The notes beneath the pieces are model-generated. The model did no database searches. It worked only from the letters and a program-made list of their open reading frames with translations, and had not been told where the DNA came from. A stretch of DNA of 64,000 nt, from contig NC_049982.1 in NCBI RefSeq assembly GCF_000003815.2, positions 5,625,249 through 5,689,248 of the forward strand. Direction: 5' to 3'. A program made the translations under genes and the position numbers. This DNA comes from Branchiostoma floridae (taxonomy: Eukaryota > Chordata > Leptocardii > Amphioxiformes > Branchiostomatidae). Of the stretch, positions 58,383-64,000 are shown in pieces; the first letter of the stretch is position 1; each line of letters starts with the position of its first letter.

Positions 58383-59809
58383 ATGAGACGATTCCTGACT
58401 GTCGACGAGGTTCCGGACGCACACAAGGAGCCGTTTGTCCTGACCGGATACAGGCCCCCACACCGGCCATGGCGCTATTACCTGATGAGTATGTTCTCCA
58501 TGCACAACGAAACGATGAGCGTCTGGACACACCTCATCCCGAGTATTTACGTGCTTTACGTGCTGAAGACGTATTTCGGTGAGAATCTTGCGTATGGACT
58601 TCGTAGCGACATATTTTTTTCATTTTCATTGTTAGCGTATTTATGGGGTGTTAGATAGCTCTTGTGCTCAGAAACAAGTAACATAAGTTTGGGCCCCCTA
58701 GCGGCTAGTTTTGGGTTAGCAGGGGCATTTTTGTCAAAAACTTCTGAAGACGATAACTCAAGAAGGGAACAACGGATTTTCATGATTTTTGGTATGTAGA
58801 TACTTTAGACAATGTTGTACAAAATGAAATGCTAATTATGCAAAATAGGAGTGCATTTGCATAATTAATGAGAATATTCTATCATAGCAGTTTTTTTGTT
58901 TGCTTCATTTGATTCAATTTTGTTTACTTGTTTGTTTGAACCTTTATTTAGTCACGAGACGCTCAAATCGGCCTGCAGACCGCTTTTCATTGAAGTCGTG
59001 AGGGAAGAGGTAAGGGTAATTTAGATGTAAGATCGGTTAACGTATCTTCTTGATTTGTTTCAGACGATTTGGACTACACCGGTGATGTTTCTGCAAGACT
59101 GTTCCTTTACTACGGCACCAGCAACTTCACCCTCCAGTTCCTGAGCGCGTGCGCTCATCTGTTGTGCTCGCGCTCTGTAGCTGCGCACCACGTCGCCTTC
59201 ACCATTGACTACATGGGGATTGCCTTTTACATGTACAGCGTCACGCTTGCTCAGGGTTACATCAGCAGTGAGCCTTCCTTTACCTACGCCGTGCACCCTT
59301 GGTTTCCTTGGGTGGCTCTCCTAATTAATTGTTTGTATTTTGCGGCCAATGCTCACTCGCATGTAAGGTACAGGAGGGGGGACCCGGAAAGGGCTATGCT
59401 TCAGCTATGCTCGTTTATCATGATGTATCTGTTTGGTACGTTACCCATAATACATCGCATTCTATCGGACGCGTACAACGGAAGCGTGGATGACGTCACA
59501 TGGATGTACGTACGTCACATCCTGCTTCTCGCGACAGGAGGTTTCTTCCACGCGTCAGAGGTACCGCAGAGGTTTCTCCCCGGTATGTGTGACGTCATCG
59601 GCCACGGACATCAGATCTTCCATGTTTTGGGTTCCGTCTCGGTGCTGACCGAGATGAAGGCCGTATTCGCCGACTTGCAGAACCGCCGCCATCTTGATCC
59701 AATTCTTCCTACCGACCTATCAGTTACGACCTATTTCATTGTTCTTTTTGCATCGTATGTCTACATTGCTTACGTGTTCGTTCGTAAGGCTTTGTCACAA
59801 GGCAGTTGA
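58383..59809 (+). CDS. Membrane progestin receptor-like protein (PAQR family), gene 1, 313 aa
   Basis: Exon 58383-58578 and exon 59064-59809, phase 1, GT-AG. The start has a strong Kozak context (GCCACCATGA). The protein has the seven-membrane PAQR fold. After the N-terminal helix (MRRFLTVDEVPD) comes the family signature HNETMSVWTH (residues 41-50). Next are the SACAHLL motif with H97 in TM2, an acidic residue in TM3 (IDYMG, D114), HPWFPW, and GHGHQIFHV near the C-terminus, where H248 and H252 form HxxxH. H97, H248 and H252 match the zinc-binding histidines of adiponectin-receptor structures. By sequence type it belongs with the mPR subgroup (PAQR5-9), which mediates rapid membrane steroid responses, but ligand and subtype are not shown. 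The intron contains a widespread-looking repeat. AATAAA at 60139 could end the transcript. Confidence 0.9.
58645..58905 (+). repeat. Dispersed-type repeat in PAQR gene 1 intron
   Basis: Sequence such as gataactcaagaagggaaca followed by cggattttcatgatttttgg and aattatgcaaaataggagtg resembles a repeat I associate with many marine invertebrate genomes. I see no second copy in this window and no coding capacity. Confidence 0.35.
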
Positions 59810-60138
59810 CTAGCTCGTTGTCGATTCAATACTGATTTCTTGACCATTTCTATGTGACACCCTGTCAGCACTTCCCAGCACTTCTACGTAAAACAGAAAA
59901 CTGGTAAATTTATTCACCGATCAGTTCAGACCGTAAAGCTCCTGAACCAGGACGGGTAATTTGTGTTTAGTAGTGAATATTTCTTTGCGTAATAAGTAAT
60001 CAATTGTTGTAAACATTTAGATGTTATTTTGTCACTCGATGTTTTGACTATGTCAAGTTGAAGGTTGAAATACTGACTGTAAAAAGATGACAATTCAGCC
60101 TTTTGTTCATGTGCTGCAAGAGTTTTAATGTCAATGGC

Positions 60139-60144
60139 AATAAA
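60139..60144 (+). terminator. Candidate polyadenylation signal of PAQR gene 1
   Basis: AATAAA 330 bases after the PAQR gene 1 stop, followed by a (TC)n run. Confidence 0.4.
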
Positions 60145-60729
60145 TCTCTCTCTCTCTCTCTCATATGAAAGGCAGAGTGGCAATAGCTGTTGGCAATTCA
60201 AGTAGCAAAATAAAGTGGGAAAAGTGATGGTATTTCTAATGTTTGGAAGTGACCGGATAATTCGGGAGTGGTTAAGTAGTAATACAGGGAAACTGGGTGT
60301 TTGCAGGCGACCATCATAAAACAGTTACCTTGTTATCGAAACAATAAGACAAAAAAGGCTAACAACTACCCATTGTTCTCTCACTATACTCACTTGCTTT
60401 CGTTGGTTTTCAAATTTTTACCAGTTTATTTTTCCCGTACTGTATAAAGATTGATCCTTGTAATTAACCTCATCAGAAAATGAGGCACAAGCATCAATGG
60501 GCAAAGCTCCTCATATTAAGACTTAGGCGGCACAAACAATGTGAAACATTTACTTTGGTTGAGCATCTTTGTTTCTGCATCAATTTCAATGTATTAAATC
60601 TACCAATGACCGCATGTAACAATTACCTTAGCTCTGCGTAATTTCGAGCACCATTTATTAGTATATTTTAGTATATTAGTCTATTTTCTAACCAAAGGAC
60701 CACATAGTTTAGCATGGAGACCGCTAAGA

Positions 60730-60938
60730 TTCGATAACATCAACCTAGTAACCGTTGGCATAAACACGAAATCTGACCTTTGTTCTTACCCCTCTGTGGG
60801 AAGAGGGTAGATTAAACATTGTATTGATAATCCGCTGTGTTTTGTTGCACGTAACACAATATCAGCGTCCTGATCTCTAACAGTGTTCCTTGTGCCTCTC
60901 CACCGGACAGGAAATTCGCTTCGATCTCTTAAACTCAG
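60730..60938 (+). promoter_or_regulatory. Putative promoter and 5' leader exon of PAQR gene 2
   Basis: The paralogous counterpart of 57640-57851, ending in a donor AACTCAG|GTGAAC. The following intron would run to the acceptor TTGCAG at 62222, 14 bases before the ATG. The leader just before both start codons is also shared (CCGGCCACC). Confidence 0.5.
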
Positions 60939-62222
60939 GTGAACTTCTTCATTTCGTGTCGTTACATCAGCGATACGTTACCGTTTTAAGATTGCACGTC
61001 TTTATCATATTGAGAACGTAGCGATATGAATGGCCAGATAGATGCGTAAACATAACCTGTAAGTCCCGTCAGTAGTGCTGCCGCCCCAACTGTTTTTGCA
61101 ATGTGGGCACAGGACTAGGTTGGTGGGAACATGATGGAAATGCTTCCTGTGAAGAATGCAAAAAAGCAACAGTGTCTATTTGGTTGATACACTATTGCGA
61201 AAGAAAATATAGTTTGTTTCCATCACCCCTGTTGGAATGCAGGAAATCGAACAGACCTCGATACTCGAGTGATAAATGGTCTCGAATCTCAGACGATTTA
61301 CAAATTTGTCGACAACAAAAAACGGCCAAATTTCGACCGGGGCTGTGTGACAGGGGCTTAAAGAAGACAGCTGGTCAATTCTAGTGTTACTTTCCAAAGT
61401 TCCCTTCCCCCACTACGATCTCTTTCTGTGTCTTTATCCGTTATTTCTCTTTCTTTCTTTCATTCTTTCTGTTTTGTCTCGTTGTAGTAATGCTGGTATA
61501 AACCATATCAATTGTAGTGACATAGAAATACACTATGTTCATGCAGGGTATCTTACCATTTGACCCAAGACACACCACTGAAAATATTTTATGTTCAACC
61601 TTACTCAGGGGAAACCCAGTACTATCTACCATTCAGAACTGTCATTTATTTGATGTTGTATTCAAGTTCATCAAACAGACAGATCGTTTCAGCTGAACCT
61701 TATTTGATTATTATTTCTAAGTTTGTTTATCAGCCATATGTCACTCTGTTATTTGATTCCTTGTTTATTTTCATGTAGTTGTGTCTTGTGTTCAATAGAC
61801 AGGTTGTTTAAGTTGATTTATAACCTTATTTGATTACTTCTAAGTTTGTATACCAGCTACACGTCACTTTGTTATTTGATTCCTTGTTGTTTTATTTCAT
61901 GTCGTTATCATTATCTCTTGACTTTGTTATTTAGCGTTTTGTAGTCCTGTATGTGTGTCCTTATTTTGTTTATGTACATGAGGAGAAGACCTCGATAAGC
62001 AGGGTCTGCTTTCCGTCTCATCCTCTTTAAAGAAATGTGAATAAAAAATAAATAAATAAAAAAAATAAAAAATATACAAGCTACCTACCCACAGGCAAAG
62101 ATGTGCCAAAGGTTGTCCTCCCTGTTTGAATAAGCAAACACAGTGTGTTGCCTCAACTAAACCCCTTATCATCACAAGCTTCAGAGATATAGTCATTCCC
62201 TATCACGCTTGTAGTTTTGCAG
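60939..62222. other. Putative 5' intron of PAQR gene 2
   Basis: No coding content. It contains T-rich sequence with two similar blocks near 61685-61760 and 61815-61890 (ccttatttgattatt..., aagtttgt, cagc, gtcac, gttatttgattccttgtt), a ~130-base diverged tandem repeat. A LINE-like 3' end with an (AAAT)n tail lies near 61930-62075. Confidence 0.5.
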
Positions 62223-62236
62223 AGTGACCGGCCACC

Positions 62237-63589
62237 ATGAGACGATTCCTGACTGTCGACGAGGTTCCGGACGTACACAAGGAGCCGTTCGTCCTTACCG
62301 GATACAGGCCCCCACACCGGCCATGGCGCTATTACCTGACGAGTATCTTCTCCCTGCACAACGAAACCGTGAACGTCTGGACCAACATCATCCCGTGTAT
62401 CTACTTGCTGTACCTGCGGAGCATATACTCAGGTGAGACTATTGCGGATGGACTTTACCCCTGTCTGTTAATTTTCAGCGCTCACAGGACAGCGTAGCGA
62501 CATGATTCTTTCTAAAAACCAGCCTTATTTCTGATATTTGTTTGCGAATTCATAGTACTGATGTTACATTTCTTTGATTTCACTTTATAATTTTGAAATC
62601 ATCATTATCAATTTTAGATGCTAGTATAGCATAAGTTTAATGTTTGTTTTCCTTTGTATTTTTTCAATTACTCATCGTTATGTCGTTATTTGAGGAGCCG
62701 GCCTTGTACTGTGTGCTTAATTCACGGACTGGTGGAATTCAAGGGTCAGTCTGTAACTTCTCTTATACAGTCATGAAAATCTATAGCTGCATGCACTTGT
62801 AATCAATGTGCATGTAACATCTGTTAACGTTGATATGTTTCAGATGAGGTGAAGTTCACCGGCGGTGTATCTGCAAGACTGTTTCTTTACGCCGCCATTA
62901 GCAACTTCACCCTCCACTTCCTGAGCACGTGTGCACACCTGCTGTACTCTCGCTCCGTGGCTGCGTACCACATCGGCTTTATGTTTGACTTCATGGGGAT
63001 CGCCTTTTACTTATTCAGCTTCACGCTTGCTCATTGCTACATCAGCAGTGAGCCTTCTTATGCCTACGCCGTGCACCCTTGGTTTCCGTGGGTGGTTCTA
63101 CTGCTTAACTGTTTGTATATGGTGGCCAATGCTCACGCGCATTTTGAATACGGGAGGGGGGATCCCAAAAGATCTATGATTCAGCTATGCTCATTCAGCA
63201 TGACGTATCTGTTTGGCACGTTACCCATAATACACCGCATTCTCTCGGACGTCTACAACGGAAGCGTGGATGACGTCACATGGATGCACGTACGTCACAT
63301 CCTGCTTCTCGCGACAGGTGGATTCTTCCACGCGTCAGAGGTACCGCAGAGGTTTCTCCCCGGCATGTGTGACGTCATCGGCCACGGACATCAGATCTTC
63401 CATGTTATATGTTCCACCTCGACACTGACTCACCTGAAGGCGATCTTCGCAGATTTGAAGAGCGGTCGCCATCAGGATCTCGTTCGTCCTACAGAGCTGT
63501 CAATCACGACGTGCTATGCTGTGCTGTTTGCAGCGTATGGCTACATTGCTTTCATCTTTGCTCGTAAGGCTTTGTCACAAGGCAAATAA
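62237..63589 (+). CDS. Membrane progestin receptor-like protein (PAQR family), gene 2, 313 aa
   Basis: Exon 62237-62432 and exon 62844-63589, with exactly the same exon lengths (196 and 746) and phase as gene 1, so the two are tandem duplicates in the same orientation. It keeps the signature HNETVNVWTN, where the last residue is Asn instead of the His seen in gene 1. It also keeps STCAHLLYS with the TM2 His, FDFMG with the TM3 acidic residue, HPWFPW, and GHGHQIFHV with the HxxxH pair. All zinc-site residues are retained, so it should be a functional seven-membrane receptor. The first ~100 coding bases and a ~170-base block around GHGHQIFHV are almost identical to gene 1, while the membrane core differs much more. 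Confidence 0.9.
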
Positions 63590-64000
63590 CTAACCCTGAG
63601 ACTTTGTTTCTTTAATCGGTTGAATACTAGTAGCGATCTTCATGGTGTGCGCTGCAAGCACTTCTACGTAAATCAGAAAACTGGTCAATTGAATCAACGA
63701 CTAACTTCGGTAAGTATGAATAAGTATAGCGGTAGATATAGCTCGCAATTCAAGTGAAAAACAGCATATGAATAGGAGAAAGTGAATGGTGTTGCCACTG
63801 TCGTCCAAATGGCACGCATCCATGGTTAAGAAGAACGTGACACCTGTGGCACTTATAGTGGTAACTCAATGGTTTATAACGTTTGTTTGAGAAATTTGGG
63901 ACCATACCCTGGAAAGTGTTTGTCCGCGATTTTGACACAAGATTATAGACATATAATTTGGGATGAACATAGATATAAGCATACATACATATAAGAACAC
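63590..64000. other. 3' flank of PAQR gene 2
   Basis: agcacttctacgtaaatcag and the following aaaactggtcaattgaatca match the 3' flank of PAQR gene 1 at 59876-59925, so the duplicated unit includes part of the 3' UTR. I see nothing else. Confidence 0.55.

Noticed and set aside
1-64000. CRISPR arrays, operons, prophage or bacterial promoters
   Set aside because: There are no direct repeats with regular unique spacers, no polycistronic coding layout and no Shine-Dalgarno-linked genes; the sequence is clearly intron-rich animal DNA.

Overview
The window looks like chordate genomic DNA, most consistent with a lancelet (Branchiostoma). The reasons are small conserved exons separated by introns of 0.1-2 kb, a polycystin-1-like receptor with a very modular extracellular part, tandem membrane-progestin-receptor (PAQR) genes, and a very high density of short palindromic transposable elements (MITEs), tRNA-derived SINEs and LINE 3' ends. 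There is no bacterial, phage or CRISPR content. The species call is inference. Exon borders were placed by hand from GT-AG sites, reading phase and family conservation, so single borders could be off by a few bases. Two assembly gaps (4270-4383 and 26986-27327) interrupt the sequence.

Layout. 1-8.1 kb is gene-poor and holds MITEs, an inverted pair of tRNA-like SINEs, a gap and one possible TATA promoter. 8113-11089 (minus) is a five-exon gene for a ~197-residue alanine/histidine/proline-rich protein with a PAYP-type repeat tail; its stop codon lies at the edge of a MITE. 12192-14154 (minus) is a two-exon ankyrin-repeat gene (342 aa). 14.2-23.8 kb has no recognisable gene, only repeats. 24047-55783 (plus) is one giant gene of at least 48 coding exons, about 9.5 kb of visible coding sequence and about 3,180 residues plus whatever lies in the gap. 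It encodes a polycystin-1 (PKD1) family protein: signal peptide, PAN/apple-like, WxxW, unassigned Cys-rich, WSC-like, discoidin, EGF, EGF, CUB, EGF, CUB, mucin-like linker, EGF, REJ, GPS, TM1, PLAT, then ten more membrane segments including the TOP domain and the polycystin pore region. 57.6-59.8 kb and 60.7-63.6 kb are two tandemly duplicated PAQR genes of identical structure (each 313 aa, two coding exons), which share 5' and 3' flanks.

The most interesting points are: (1) the extracellular architecture of the polycystin, built from symmetric phase 1-1 exons with an EGF-CUB unit duplicated in tandem; (2) two GC-AG introns whose GC donors are required by reading phase; (3) an apparent frameshift beside the gap; (4) a MITE family with termini around TCTCCAAGCAGA and 9-bp target duplications, two copies of which sit about 10 bases inside 5' splice sites of different genes; (5) patchy near-identity between the PAQR paralogues that suggests gene conversion; and (6) nested and hairpin elements in the polycystin introns, including an internally deleted mariner and a LINE fragment inside a MITE.
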